Shown here: one piece after another, positions 55,601-60,684 of the stretch
Numbering within the stretch: the first letter of the stretch is position 1
Layout of the letters: each line of letters starts with the position of its first letter
From: Alligator mississippiensis
Taxonomy: Eukaryota > Chordata > Crocodylia > Alligatoridae
Assembly (NCBI RefSeq): GCF_030867095.1
Contig: NC_081828.1
Coordinates: 207,396,978-207,460,977 of the forward strand
Direction: 5' to 3'
DNA length: 64,000 nucleotides
Notes under the pieces: generated by a model
What the model was told of the DNA's origin: nothing
The model's input: only the letters and a program-made list of their open reading frames with translations
Database searches by the model: none
Program-made: the position numbers and the translations under genes

Positions 55601-58527
55601 TGAACGAAGGCCAAGCTGGAAATACAATGACAGCAGTTACATGTCTGACGTCCAGCTGCATTTTTGACCCTGCCTCTTTGTCCTGTCCTGTCTCTGTCAT
55701 TCTTGTACTTTCGGGGGCGGTGGGAAGAGAAGGAATGTCAAATGCCCTGAAGCTTGCACATAAATATAGAAAAGCACTTTCATTTGTTAGATTAAGAGTT
55801 TATTGTTAATAGAATACCCGGGTGCTGCAAGGCGTCCTCTGCACATTCTTGGAGGAGGAATACTTTGAAGATCAGTGAACCTGCATGCAGGGTTTAAACT
55901 GTGTTTATACAGTGTATACATGTATTAAACTGCCCCGTGGCTGCTTAGTGAGGGGCGCTCGGTACGTGTGTTGAGGGTACTTGGCCTCTTCTGATTTGAC
56001 AGAACAAATGCTCTTTTTTTAAATAGCCTTTTTCCAGGTGGGATGGTTGCCTGCCTGAGCCAAACTATTAAAATCTCTGCTGCATTTAAGAAAGAGCATT
56101 GCAGTATATTTCGGTCAGATTCTTTTTTTTCCTTTGTAAGGTTTTTCCTGGGAGAGGCTTTCATCAAGAGGCAGTAGATGGGGTCTGTAGTGTTGTTTTG
56201 GAACTGGCCAACCCCTTATTCTATACAGTGTATTTCCTGTGCAGGCAAAGGCGAATTGGCCATGTAGGTCAGGTTTTTTGTATTGCACAAAAACTCCTTT
56301 GTATGGTGAGAACTCTCACCTTCTAGCTACCCAAGTGTTTTAACAAGTCTCTGAGACAATACAGCACACATCTGGCATTAAATATGGGAAACAGTAACAA
56401 GACCAGAGCAGGTTGAACTTGGCCATTACCTTAGCATTGGAAGGAAACTTGAGTTGGTGGGATTCATTTGGCAGCAAGCCAGTTAAATGCGTTTTCATGG
56501 AGAAAATACATCTGCCAAGTTAGAACACCTGGTAACCAGTAGCTTGTTGCGAGCACGTACTCATTTCAAACTGCACAGCATATTTTGTTTCCTTGCCTTA
56601 AAGCCTTCTAGAAAATGTACTTCTTTCCTTTCTGATTCAAGCTGTGTGAACTTTTGCTTATGAAACATCAGTGGTGACAGAGCCTGAGGAAACACAGTGG
56701 TGCACAAAAGGATGCTGGCCTTTGAATGTAAATACCACCTGCTCAACATGCTAAACTCAAAACCCCAAATGAGGATGATGACTTTGTTGTTGATGTTGGC
56801 TTCCGGACAGTGGCGCAAAAAGGAATGTATGCTGCAGTGGTGCTCAACCTCCAGCCCACAAAGCTAGGTCATACTGCTCGTGAGGTTCCCTGCAGGTCCA
56901 GAAATTTGCTGGTGGGGAAGTGGTGGCAATTAATGCTACTCACCACTGCCCTGCTACTGAATTTCCAAGCCCTGTGGGTCAGATGACATGGGCTTGAACC
57001 TGGGCCCGCAGGTGCAGTCTGGCATAGGGCCACACATTGGGCCTGGTCCTGCATGCCAGATTGGTAATAACCCCTATGTATAGGCCTGAAAGGTTGGGCA
57101 TCACTAGTGTAGAGATTGCAGAATCCTATTCCTTGAGATGCCTGCAGTGTAAGTCAAAAACATCCTGCCAGCAGCCACAGGAGCGCTCCCTGTTAATCGC
57201 CCTTTATGCCAGCTAGAGCTGTTATTGGTGTGGCCTAGCCTGCTTAGAAGGAGCTTTGGTTGGGTCCTACCTAGGGTGCTCAGCTGCCAGCTGTATGGAG
57301 AGAGGTGGAGGAAATGGGGCAAGGAGCTGGTCAGAGGGTCCCAGTTTGGTTTAAGAGAATGGTAGCTAGTGAATTACTATGTACTAAGGATGGACAGGAT
57401 AGCCAGGGAGCTTCAGCAGAGGTGATTGGAGAGGCAACTCCTGCTTAAGGGGCAGCTTGCTGAAGGGGTGCATGCCAGATGGATAGCTTCTGTTTGGAGG
57501 AAATCTCCATAATACCTTAAACTTTGTCACACTATGAAGCTCAAAGGCATTAGATAATGTTCAGTATTCTGCAGTTAGGGTGTTTCATGTGCATAATAGA
57601 AGCCTTGACTCTGTCCATATGCCCAAGCTACCTGCCCATGGGCCTGCTGACAATGTTTTTGGCTAAAGTTTTTACCTTTGTATTTTTCTTCTCTTAATTC
57701 AGCTCTTGCTTTGGAGTGTACTGCAGTGTCACCCCTGCTTATGTAGGTAAAGGTGGACATGATGACACCTCCATGGCTGTGTTAAACTAGGCAGCAGCTG
57801 AATGATAGCCCTTTTATGCCAAATGCATCAGTATTGCGGCATAAGAAGATTCACTGTGTAGACACGAGACACTGAAGTTCTAAAAGCTCGGCTGATTTGG
57901 TTTTAGCTTGAGTGAAAAACACATTTCTCAAAAGTAGAGTTTCTTGCTCTACAAGAAAATGCCTCTTCTCTCTGCATTGTAGTAAGATTTTCTTGGGGAG
58001 TGAGTATATGAATTGGCTTGTACTCTTGAGTGGCAGAGTCTCTGAACTTTCAGTGCTGCCAGGCAGCACAAACTTGCTATTTAAAATGCTCTCAATACAA
58101 AGCAGAAGCACAGTCATTAGATTTGTTTCGATATGGTTCAGCTTAACTGTGGAATAATTTAGAGAATGTTCCGTGCATGTTCCAAGCATGGAGGTGTATC
58201 GTGGGGGGAGAAGATGCCTGTTCTTCCAAAAGAGATTTTTTTGTGCTAACTTGTCAGTTAATTTTTTCCCCTACTTATCCAGATCTTTCTGTATGATTGT
58301 TGATGTCAGTTGGGAGTGTTTAGAACATGCATTTGTCTATTAGACTAGCCAAGAAATCTGTGTGCGCCAAAGGCACCTTTCTGTCAATAAGTAGTAATTT
58401 CAGCCCACATGTTAACCACACCCTCTCTTTGCAGACTGCCGTTGATGTTTTTAAGAGGATAATTTTGGAGGCAGAAAAAATCGATGGGGCAGCTTCACAC
58501 GGGAAGTCTTCATGCTCAGTAATGTAA
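2852..58527 (+). CDS. RHEB: RHEB, Ras homolog enriched in brain GTPase (8 coding exons)
   Basis: This is the small GTPase that in its GTP form activates mTORC1 on lysosomal and other endomembranes; TSC2 is its GTPase-activating protein. The coding sequence is join(2852..2903, 25488..25559, 34767..34834, 43350..43432, 47749..47805, 47907..47954, 48431..48512, 58435..58527), which is 555 bases, or 184 codons plus TAA. That matches the usual Rheb length. Visible motifs are the P-loop G-Y-R-S-V-G-K-S (13-20, with the Rheb-typical Arg15 at the position where Ras has Gly12), effector T38 within YDPTIENT, DTAGQ (60-64), NKKD (119-122), SSAK (148-151) and a C-terminal CSVM box (181-184) for farnesylation at Cys181. 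All splice sites are GT-AG. The start has A at -3. No frameshift or stop interrupts it. The sequence is almost identical to mammalian Rheb as I remember it, with small differences near residue 3 and in the last 30 residues. RHEB rather than RHEBL1 is favoured by the near-identity. Confidence 0.98.
5895..6240. repeat. GC-rich block of unknown family with poly-C run
   Basis: A sharply GC-rich block sits in AT-rich intron sequence and contains a C run at about 6040-6052 and several GGGGGG/CCCCC tracts. It resembles the GC-rich interiors of the hAT elements elsewhere in the window, but I could not define ends. Confidence 0.3.
7555..7905. repeat. C-rich candidate hAT remnant
   Basis: Begins with GGGGCTGTCCAAC, which resembles hAT termini. 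A C-rich stretch with two similar pieces (around 7655 and 7717, each containing TGGATGCC) follows. No target duplication was found. Confidence 0.3.
8176..9367. mobile_element. Non-autonomous hAT element with 8-bp TSD and internal tandem array
   Basis: The ends are CAGGGGTCAGTAACC and, inverted, CAGGGCTAGGCAACA. An exact 8-base duplication TAGTAAGG flanks it at 8168-8175 and 9368-9375. These are the terminal and duplication features of the hAT superfamily. There is no transposase frame. The interior from about 8340 to 9190 is a GC-rich, Pro/Gly/Ala-codon-like imperfect tandem repeat with units of about 130-165 bases. The long reading frames across it are by-products of base composition. Confidence 0.9.
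8340..9190. repeat. GC-rich minisatellite-like array inside hAT element
   Basis: Recurring block: GGGATGGGGC-like start, then GTGGACCTGC, CCCCATCCTGGC, CTGC and GGCCC. Copies start at about 8483, 8650, 8778, 8918 and 9076. The units are diverged, so the array is not recent. Confidence 0.7.
9483..10528 (+). mobile_element. hAT-like foldback element, family A copy 1
   Basis: The left end is TAGAGGTGGACC and the inverted right end TGGGAGCGCACC. The flanks are ATTGGTAT (9475-9482) and ATTGATAT (10529-10536), matching at 7 of 8 bases. Roughly 140 bases of AT-rich left end (with AATCAGCTTTTTTTTGGCTG) and 95 bases of right end (TATCGGCCGATTATGG) enclose a GC-rich core. The core folds back on itself: 9630-10030 is the imperfect inverse of 10035-10440. 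There is no transposase frame. Confidence 0.85.
9630..10440. repeat. Long inverted repeat core of family A copy 1
   Basis: The left arm includes GGTGAGGGAGGGAGTGGG (9729), ATATGCACCCC (9842) and TTTGTGTGCAGGG (9883). The complement of the right arm gives the same landmarks in the same order: GTGAGGGAATGAGTGGGG, GCATGCACCCC and TTTGTGTGCAGGG. The centre is at about 10032, where GGCTGTAGCCCACCCC meets its complement. Confidence 0.8.
11100..11355. mobile_element. Candidate short DNA transposon with ~24-bp terminal inverted repeats
   Basis: AGGCTGTGGACACACG at the left and AGGTTATAGACACACA as complement of the right end agree at most positions, and the similarity continues to ATTTG. Length is 256 bases. 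No clear target duplication, so the call is tentative. Confidence 0.4.
12412..12975 (-). mobile_element. CR1 retrotransposon fragment (3' part of ORF2)
   Basis: The complementary strand encodes the conserved CR1 ORF2 tail ([18 protein letters not shown], then a [11 protein letters not shown] stretch at 12741-12932). This is followed by the CR1 3' region with the AAGGTCCCTTCTAACCC-type ending at about 12435. It is 5' truncated, as usual for CR1, and inactive. Confidence 0.85.
13018..13335 (+). repeat. Fragment of the hAT family seen at 50.65 and 60.05 kb
   Basis: It shares with those elements CTTGACAGGTGCCCTGCCCCCTGG, GTTGCCATCTTGGG, a GTACTCCTTT motif, ATTAAAAATCAAACATCTA and the GCATAGTGTATATAGAGG stretch. 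Both ends are missing here. Confidence 0.7.
13336..13453. repeat. Near-perfect 118-bp palindrome
   Basis: The arm from TCTATATAGATCAGG (13336) through GGCTTTTTGG and AGCTAAAGCTGATT is followed, after a centre near 13393 (GATTCAATC), by the complementary AATCAGCT, CCAAAAAAGCC and CCTGATCTATATATA. Arms are about 57 bases with few mismatches. It could be a palindromic MITE; transcribed in intron 1 it would form a long hairpin. Confidence 0.85.
16515..16984. mobile_element. Tigger-like element with internal ~165-bp tandem duplication
   Basis: The right end reads GCGAATGGCGAGGGTCTCCTG followed by TA, the inverse of a CAGGAGACCCTCGC terminus of TcMar/Tigger type. The left end is diverged or truncated near CCCTCGCTATTCGC (16538). 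Two tandem units (about 16515-16680 and 16681-16850) each carry GCCATCCTATGATT, a short TTCAGCATTCGTG/TTGGCATTCACAG hairpin and TCTGCGCTT. There is no transposase frame. Confidence 0.65.
17265..17560. repeat. Interspersed repeat of unknown class, copy 1
   Basis: Matches 28000-28320 throughout: CATCCTGGGGTGCCTTGATC, TCATGTGATAAACCCAGAG, GAGTTCTTTGCAACAGAAG, AGAGCTGGCAT and CTAAAAAAGTAGGCAACC. The right end resembles a hAT terminus, but I see no target duplication. Confidence 0.65.
17795..17838 (+). repeat. Left half of an interspersed repeat split by two hAT insertions
   Basis: Reads GCCTGAGGAAGGGTACCGTG and ends TTGGAAAG. The continuation (CTTGTCTTTGTCTTTCC, TTAGTCCAATAAAAACTACC) is found at 19713-19770. 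Together they look like one repeat whose reverse copy, with TTTTATTAGACCAACTA, lies at 29650-29790. Confidence 0.6.
17839..18893 (+). mobile_element. hAT-like foldback element, family A copy 2
   Basis: The left end is TATAGGTGTACCAAT and the inverted right end TAGGAGTGCATTGAT. The flanks TTGGAAAG (17831-17838) and CTGAAAAG (18894-18901) agree at 6 of 8 bases. The AT-rich ends match copies 1, 3 and 4. The core is a large imperfect palindrome, and each arm is bounded by the same sequence (CAGCTGCCTCCAGCTGGTAA and its inverse at 18784). The reading frames of up to 322 codons across it are composition artefacts. Confidence 0.85.
17985..18805. repeat. Long inverted repeat core of family A copy 2
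   Basis: Left-arm landmarks are GCTGCCTCCAGCTGGTAA (18012), GGTGAGGGAGGGGGCA (18091), CAGATGTGCATGGGGCAGG (18218) and GGATGCTGCATCTACCCCA (18306). All recur in the same order in the complement of 18430-18805. The centre is near 18390. Confidence 0.85.
18902..19704 (+). mobile_element. Non-autonomous hAT element with exact 8-bp TSD, family B
   Basis: Ends are TAGGCCTGTGT and, inverted, CAGGGCTGTGTGAAG. The duplication CTGAAAAG is exact at 18894-18901 and 19705-19712. The AT-rich ends carry many GAATC/GATTC and CGATTTGG motifs. The GC-rich core has repeated CCCTGCTGCTGCTTG blocks (about 19144, 19272 and 19340). It shares TTACCAGCTGGAGGCAGCTG (19517) with family A copy 2, although its termini are different. 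Confidence 0.9.
19713..19780 (+). repeat. Right half of the repeat split by two hAT insertions
   Basis: Continues the repeat that stops at 17838; see that entry. The join at the target site restores GGAAAG/GAAAAG followed by CTTGTCTTTG. Confidence 0.55.
19870..20128 (+). mobile_element. Short hAT-like element, family A copy 3 (no core)
   Basis: The left end is TAGAGGTACACCGATATATTGG; the right end TTTCTATTGGTGCACCCCTG is its inverted counterpart. At 259 bases it has both AT-rich ends of family A but almost no GC-rich core, so it is either the ancestral form or a deletion product. The target duplication is ATGACAGT on the left. On the right, removing the Tigger element that follows gives ATGATAAT, 6 of 8 matching. 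Confidence 0.8.
20135..20693. mobile_element. Tigger-like (Tc1/mariner) non-autonomous element with TA duplication
   Basis: The left end CAGGCAGTCCTCGACTTA and inverted right end CAGGCAGTCCTCAGACTTAT are flanked by TA on both sides (20133-20134 and 20694-20695). At 559 bases it is too short for a transposase. A second inner inverted pair (TTATGACGTCAGTTTCGACTT near 20198 and GTTTCGACTTAAGACAC near 20633) is visible. It carries a 75-codon frame rich in Lys-Ser-Pro. Confidence 0.85.
20318..20455 (+). repeat. ~24-bp tandem repeat inside Tigger-like element
   Basis: About five units of a TC(C/A)A-GAAGACTCCAGCCAAGA-like sequence in steps of 23-24 bases. Read in the + frame at 20234-20461 they give repeated K-(S/T)-P-x motifs resembling linker-histone tails. 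The alternation of 23 and 24 bases argues against coding selection. Confidence 0.6.
24202..24449. mobile_element. MITE-like DNA transposon, family C copy 1
   Basis: Ends CAGGGATCCTGGTTTTCTTTG and inverted TGGGGATCCTGGTTTTCTCTG. The flanks GTTATAGG (24194-24201) and GTGATAGG (24450-24457) agree at 7 of 8, which fits hAT. The 248-base AT-rich interior has long A and T runs and no reading frame. Confidence 0.75.
25488..25559 (+). CDS. RHEB: RHEB exon 2
   Basis: Seventy-two bases between a TTTTCTAG-type acceptor and a GTAAGT donor. It completes Gly18 and carries Lys19-Ser20 of the P-loop, switch I with Tyr35 and Thr38, and the first base of Thr42. Its length is a multiple of three with equal phases, so skipping would keep frame but remove the nucleotide-binding loop. 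Confidence 0.97.
26212..27534 (-). mobile_element. CR1 retrotransposon, reverse transcriptase part, frameshifted
   Basis: The complementary strand codes for CR1 reverse transcriptase in two frames. The segment 27534-27226 carries [15 protein letters not shown] and motif [15 protein letters not shown]. The segment 27179-26553 carries [13 protein letters not shown], the catalytic FADDTK, and the CR1 tail [14 protein letters not shown]. The frame changes between 27180 and 27226, so it is inactive. The 3' end (left, about 26220) has the CR1 GGTCCCTTCCGAACC ending. It is 5' truncated. Confidence 0.9.
28000..28325. repeat. Interspersed repeat of unknown class, copy 2
   Basis: Matches 17265-17560 in the same orientation: GCACCCTGGGATGACTTGAG, CACATGATAAAGCCAGAG, GAGTTCTTTGCAGCAGTAG, AAAAGCTGGCAT and CTAAAAAGGTTTAGAACCACC. 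The GGTTTAGAACCACCTGG end suggests a hAT-derived repeat. Confidence 0.65.
28469..28961. mobile_element. Non-autonomous hAT element with exact 8-bp TSD, family D copy 1
   Basis: The left end GAGGGGTGGGAAATTAATT and inverted right end CAGAGACAGGCAAAATAC lie between exact duplications AACTACAT (28461-28468 and 28962-28969). The right-end sequence is close to that of the 60.05 kb element (CAGGGACAGGCAAACTAC). The interior repeats CAGCTGATGCTG-like blocks and is GC-rich. Length 493, no transposase. Confidence 0.9.
29650..29790 (-). repeat. Interspersed repeat with TTTTATTAGACCAACTA motif
   Basis: GGTTGTAGCTGTATTGGTCTA, then GATATCTTTTATTAGACCAACTA. This is the reverse orientation of the repeat interrupted at 17838/19713. 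I recognise it as a common sauropsid interspersed sequence but cannot name its class with confidence. Confidence 0.55.
29868..30836 (+). mobile_element. hAT-like foldback element, family A copy 4
   Basis: The left end TAGAGGTGCACCAATGCATCG and inverted right end TAGGGGTGTACCGATAGA are the clearest family A termini in the window. The flanks CTCAACAC and CTTGACTC match at only 5 of 8. The AT-rich ends enclose a GC-rich foldback core centred near 30428. No transposase; the long reading frames across it are artefacts. Confidence 0.8.
30075..30740. repeat. Long inverted repeat core of family A copy 4
   Basis: Left-arm landmarks TGAGGGAGGGAATGGGGC (30118), CCTGGATCTGCACAGGGTGGGGCAGG (30281) and GGCCTACAGTAAATGTTGGGGTGGCTGCAG (30407) recur in the complement of 30430-30740 in the same order. 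The arms have diverged by point changes and runs of G/C of different length. Confidence 0.8.
33037..33085. repeat. Hairpin with 23-bp arms
   Basis: GCAGCAAGCTAAAACTCCT and AGGAGTTTTAGTTTGCTGC are complementary apart from one position and separated by a few bases. Confidence 0.8.
33291..33416. repeat. Two long poly-C runs
   Basis: C runs of 14 (33291-33304) and 21 bases (33396-33416), with a G run near 33345 between them. Likely hypervariable and prone to assembly error. Confidence 0.85.
34767..34834 (+). CDS. RHEB: RHEB exon 3
   Basis: Sixty-eight bases after a TCTCCTAG acceptor and before a GTAAGT donor. It encodes the end of the effector region and beta-2/beta-3, and ends exactly after Gln64 of the DTAGQ (G3) motif. 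Confidence 0.97.
35274..37607. mobile_element. Family C element with GC-rich interior and nested CR1
   Basis: The left end CAAGGGATTCGGGTTTTC and inverted right end GGGGATCCTGGTTTTCTCC match the 24.2 kb element. The flanks AATAATAA (35266-35273) and AATGATAA (37608-37615) agree at 7 of 8. AT-rich margins enclose GC-rich blocks (35390-35625 and 36480-37360) that resemble the cores of families A and B. A CR1 piece occupies 35627-36478. Confidence 0.7.
35627..36478 (-). mobile_element. CR1 fragment with internal deletion (3' tail joined to endonuclease region)
   Basis: The + strand left end (TCATAGTTGGTAGGG, 35636) is the CR1 3' tail. After about 100 bases it jumps to sequence whose complement encodes the end of the CR1 endonuclease ([11 protein letters not shown]) and the linker before the reverse transcriptase (36438-35815, about 207 codons open). 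The whole reverse transcriptase is missing, so the copy arose through an internal deletion. Confidence 0.8.
38530..38575. repeat. hAT right-end remnant
   Basis: AGAACCCTGGTTTAAAACCACTGG-like sequence resembles the terminal motif of hAT/Charlie elements. The sequence to the left (38200-38470) has two similar pieces containing GCCACAACCCTT. The left end was not found. Confidence 0.4.
39010..42015 (+). mobile_element. Old, nearly full-span CR1-like retrotransposon (ORF2 decayed)
   Basis: Conceptual pieces in order: an endonuclease stretch resembling [12 protein letters not shown] (about 39275), ALNLVLTNR (39405), [10 protein letters not shown] (39480); a reverse transcriptase stretch with [20 protein letters not shown] (40345-40405); the C-terminal tail; then the 3' region with ACTAGATGACCTGTGG near 41970. 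Frameshifts and stops are many, so it is ancient. It is more diverged than the other CR1 copies here and may be an older CR1/L3 branch. Confidence 0.75.
42360..43143 (-). mobile_element. CR1 retrotransposon 3' fragment with open ORF2 tail
   Basis: The complement of 43143-42442 is an uninterrupted 233-codon frame: [63 protein letters not shown], ending at the normal CR1 ORF2 stop. It then runs into the 3' region with GGTCCCTTCCGGCCC. It is truncated just after the catalytic motif. The open frame makes it the youngest-looking CR1 piece here. Confidence 0.9.
43350..43432 (+). CDS. RHEB: RHEB exon 4
   Basis: Eighty-three bases after a TTCCACAG acceptor and before a GTAATG donor. It starts with Asp65 of switch II and carries the unusual Rheb switch II and the strand that follows, ending two bases into Ser92. 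Confidence 0.97.
43433..47748 (+). other. RHEB: RHEB intron 4 (4.3 kb)
   Basis: GTAATG donor and TTGCAG acceptor. Apparently unique sequence with no transposon that I recognise and no convincing reading frame. Confidence 0.85.
47749..47805 (+). CDS. RHEB: RHEB exon 5
   Basis: Fifty-seven bases after a TTTTGCAG acceptor and before a GTAAGT donor. It encodes helix 3 and ends two bases into Gln111. The following intron is only 101 bases. Confidence 0.97.
47907..47954 (+). CDS. RHEB: RHEB exon 6
   Basis: Forty-eight bases after a TTCACAG acceptor and before a GTACGT donor. It carries the NKKD guanine-specificity motif at residues 119-122 and ends two bases into Arg127. Confidence 0.97.
48145..48300 (+). 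mobile_element. Probable MIR SINE fragment
   Basis: TTTGAATCCTGG, a TAAAATGGGGATAA core-like motif and ATACTATATAAATA in the order found in MIR. Both ends are eroded. MIR-type CORE-SINEs are expected in amniote introns. Confidence 0.5.
48431..48512 (+). CDS. RHEB: RHEB exon 7
   Basis: Eighty-two bases after a TTGGCCAG acceptor and before a GTAACC donor. It encodes helix 4 and the SSAK (G5) motif, ending exactly after Gln154. Confidence 0.97.
50653..51643 (+). mobile_element. hAT element, family D copy 2, right end truncated
   Basis: The left end CAGGGGCAGGCAATTAC and the interior (ATACCAAATTATATTCTAAA, CATGCATTAATTTGATTTC, GTGTAGTGTACATAGAGGTG) match the 60.05 kb element closely. Its right terminal GTTTGCCTGTCCCTG is absent. 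The flanks TTTTTAAC (50645-50652) and ATTTTAAC (51644-51651) match at 7 of 8, but this is AT-rich and may be chance. Confidence 0.7.
51030..51255 (+). repeat. G/T-rich minisatellite with (TG)n core
   Basis: Repeating GTGGGTGTATGTGG/GGGGTTTGTGGGGG-like words with a perfect (TG) run at about 51179-51207. Many GGG triplets make it a candidate for G-quadruplex structure. An analogous array sits at the homologous position of the 60.05 kb element. Confidence 0.85.
51800..51870 (-). mobile_element. tRNA-derived SINE-like segment 1
   Basis: The complement contains GGCATAGTGGTTAGAGCA (box A-like) and, 32 bases on, GTTCAATCC (box B-like), as in a tRNA-derived promoter. It does not close into a proper cloverleaf, so it is not a functional tRNA. 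Confidence 0.6.
52070..52140 (+). mobile_element. tRNA-derived SINE-like segment 2
   Basis: GGTATAGTGGTTAGAGCACA as box A and GGCTCAAATCCC as box B, in opposite orientation to segment 1. Confidence 0.6.
52238..52292 (-). mobile_element. tRNA-derived SINE-like segment 3
   Basis: The complement reads GGTGGTTATGGCACCCACC followed by GAAGACCCAAGTTC, a diverged version of the same box A/box B layout. Confidence 0.45.
52621..52674. repeat. (CT)n microsatellite
   Basis: About 27 CT units with one A interruption at 52661. Confidence 0.95.
54455..54642. repeat. ~70-bp inverted duplication
   Basis: GGGAGGATGACATCCTGGG at the left and CCCAGGATGTCATCCTCCC at the right bound two arms of about 70 bases with few mismatches and a 47-base spacer. 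Confidence 0.9.
54455..55157 (+). mobile_element. CR1 3' fragment with inverted duplication at its 5' end
   Basis: The frame 54461-54961 carries the CR1 tail ([39 protein letters not shown]), then the CR1 3' region and a terminal (TCTATGAAA)2. The first ~190 bases are an inverted repeat: 54455-54524 is the complement of 54572-54642. The tail after this is in normal orientation. 5'-truncated and inactive. Confidence 0.9.
56835..57107. mobile_element. Short hAT-like element
   Basis: CAGTGGTGCTCAACCTCC and inverted CTAGTGATGCCCAACCTTTC are hAT-like ends. The 273-base interior has GTGGGTCAGATGACATGGG and CTGGGCCCGCAGG motifs typical of such repeats. No clear target duplication remains. Confidence 0.65.
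58435..58527 (+). CDS. RHEB: RHEB exon 8 (coding part) with stop
   Basis: After a CTTTGCAG acceptor it encodes residues 155-184 (helix 5, the hypervariable tail and the CSVM prenylation box), then TAA at 58525-58527. Confidence 0.97.
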   Translation, partial: TAVDVFKRIILEAEKIDGAASHGKSSCSVM

Positions 58528-58930
58528 TTCCATTGCAAAACCTGAGAACACTGGGAATACGTTCTACCTGAAGAAGCAAACTGCCCATTATCTTCAAGGA
58601 TAAACTATGCTTCTTTTTTTTTCTTCTGTTTAACCTGAAAGATTTACAATTGGTTGGAGCCTTTCCCTTCAGATTATGTTAAACTCTGACTCCTGTGCAA
58701 ATGGCTTCACTTCCATTTTCAAATTTTAAGCAATCATATTTTCAATTTATATATTGTATTTCTTAATATTATGACCAAGAATTTTAAGGCATTAATTTTT
58801 CAGTGTAGTTTGTTGGTTAGAATAATCATCAAATGATGCATATTGTTACACTACTCTTAACTAGGCTTGGATATCAGTGTTTCTTTGTGTTAAATGTATA
58901 CTTGTAAATAAAATAGCTGCAGACCTTAGT
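58528..58930 (+). other. RHEB: RHEB 3' UTR
   Basis: AT-rich, unique sequence from the stop codon to just past AATAAA at 58907-58912. A GT-rich element (GTGTTCTTGCTGTGTGG) follows at about 58929-58945, as expected downstream of a cleavage site. This gives a short form of about 400 bases; longer alternative ends downstream cannot be excluded. Confidence 0.75.
58907..58912 (+). terminator. RHEB: RHEB polyadenylation signal AATAAA
   Basis: A canonical hexamer about 380 bases after the stop codon, followed 17-35 bases later by a GT-rich stretch. Confidence 0.75.
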
Positions 58931-60051
58931 GTTCTTGCTGTGTGGTGTTTTATAAATCAGATTACAACATAGTTGTAACCTAGAATGAGACCTCTGGTCC
59001 CGGACTAGAAGAGATGAACGGTTGAAGCCTGTGAGTTCAGTTTTTTTGCCTGCTAGCAGTACTCCCATGTGTCTGGACAGCAACTTTGGACAAACTAGTA
59101 CAGACTGAAGCATTAGGGTGTCACAGTCTTTCTGTGTTGGGGAGGAGGGCTGGGGGTGAGAGGAGGACAGTGGGCAACCAGCACAACTCTCCAGCTGAGC
59201 AGTTGTCATTATAGAGGCACCTTGCATGTACAGCTATGGGGAGGGGTCTCAGCATTCCTATGAAAAAGTCTCTGTAAAAGTTTAATAGCTAGAGAGCTTC
59301 AAAATAGAAAATCATGAAGCAATTTTTCCAGGTCCTATATATTGCCTGTTTTGCAAGCAGGGGCACATGGTGAACAGGCTGGCACACTGCCTATACACTT
59401 CAAGTACACTCCATTGTGTTGCCCCATCGCCTTCAGGGGCTGAGACAGCAGTAGCATGAGTAGGAGGTGTGTGTACATGTGCTCTGTTCTGCAGCTTCTT
59501 CTCATTTGGAAGAGCAGCGTGGACCAGTCAAACTAAACTGTTTCCAGACTAAAAAGGTTCAGGATCACAGACCCTAATAATGAACATGCTAAAATCTAGA
59601 CATTTCACACCAGAATTTAAGTAAAAGTGTTTAAAGAAACTTGGACTATTGTGGTGATGGGTAGGCCTGCCCGTCTAAGGAAATGTTGTAGGGTAGGTGG
59701 GGGTCTTACCTGCATGATGATGTGTTTTGCAGCTGACCCTCGTTGAAGACCTGCACAGGAGAGTGTTACAGTGGGATAAGTTGGCAGAGCATCTGCAGCC
59801 AGAACAAGGTGGTTTCTCTGAGTAATGATCAAGTGCAGGGTTTTGCAGCTCAGCTGCTGGATGAGTCCCTGCTCCAGCTCAAGATGGGATTCCTGGCTGC
59901 TACGCCCCAAAGAGAACTTCCCCGACCAGCAGGGTAGGCAGTGATGAGCTGCCCCCGACAAACTTCTTGGTGAGCTGCTTGTAGCCCATCCTGGTCCCTG
60001 TTTTTTTGCCTTGTTCCTGTGCTTCTGGTTTCAACATCTGGCTTATTAGAC
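58931..60051. other. Downstream flank of RHEB
   Basis: No recognisable gene. Only short reading frames without domain features are present. Confidence 0.6.
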
Positions 60052-60429
60052 TTGGGGTAGGCAATTATTTCAGCTGGAGAGCTGCTTACCAAGTTTTGGC
60101 GAGATGTGAAGGGCCGCAAAGGTAGGCCTGCCTCTTGACAGATGCCCTGCCCCCTGGTTGCCATCTTGGGGCCAGAAGTCCCTCCTAACCCCTGACCTTT
60201 GCCACCAGAAGTCCCTCCCCTTGCCCCCTGGGAGTACTCCTTTCAGCAAGGGAGTTTGACATTTCTGGAACCAGAAAAATACCAAATTATATTCTAAAAA
60301 TCAAACATCTACTACAACATGCATTAATTTGATTTCAAAAAGTATGTTTGTCCTGATTTACATGCGTTTGTGTAGTGTACAGAGAGGTGATTACACAATG
60401 GCTTAAAATGAAGTCTTACACTTGTATGT

Positions 60430-60645
60430 TGTGGGGGGGAGGTATAGGTGGGTGGGTATAGGTTTGTGGGGGGCTGTGGGTGTGGGGGTTTGTGGGGTGT
60501 GGATAGGCGTGGGGGGGTGTATGGGGTGGGGGGGTGTGGATATTTGGGGTGTGGGTGGGCATAGGGTTTGTGGAGGGCTGTGAGTGTGTGGGGGGAGGGG
60601 AGCTGGGGATGGTTGGTGGTATGTGTGGAGGGGGAGAGCTTGTCC
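60430..60645 (+). repeat. G-rich minisatellite inside family D copy 3
   Basis: Repeats of GGTTTGTGGGGGGCTGTGGGTG and GTGTGGATAGGCGTGGGGG-like words, rich in runs of three or more G. Sits at the same place as the array at 51030-51255 but with different unit order. Confidence 0.8.
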
Positions 60646-60684
60646 ACAACCCCCACCAGCTAGGTGGGAATGTGAGGCCTGCGT

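Larger units (their letters stand above)
48513..58434 (+). other. RHEB: RHEB intron 7 (9.9 kb)
   Basis: GTAACC donor and TTGCAG acceptor. Elements at 50653-51643, 51800-52292, 54455-55157 and 56835-57107 are listed separately. The remaining stretches (48513-50640, 52680-54450, 55160-56830, 57110-58434) show no gene. Confidence 0.9.
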
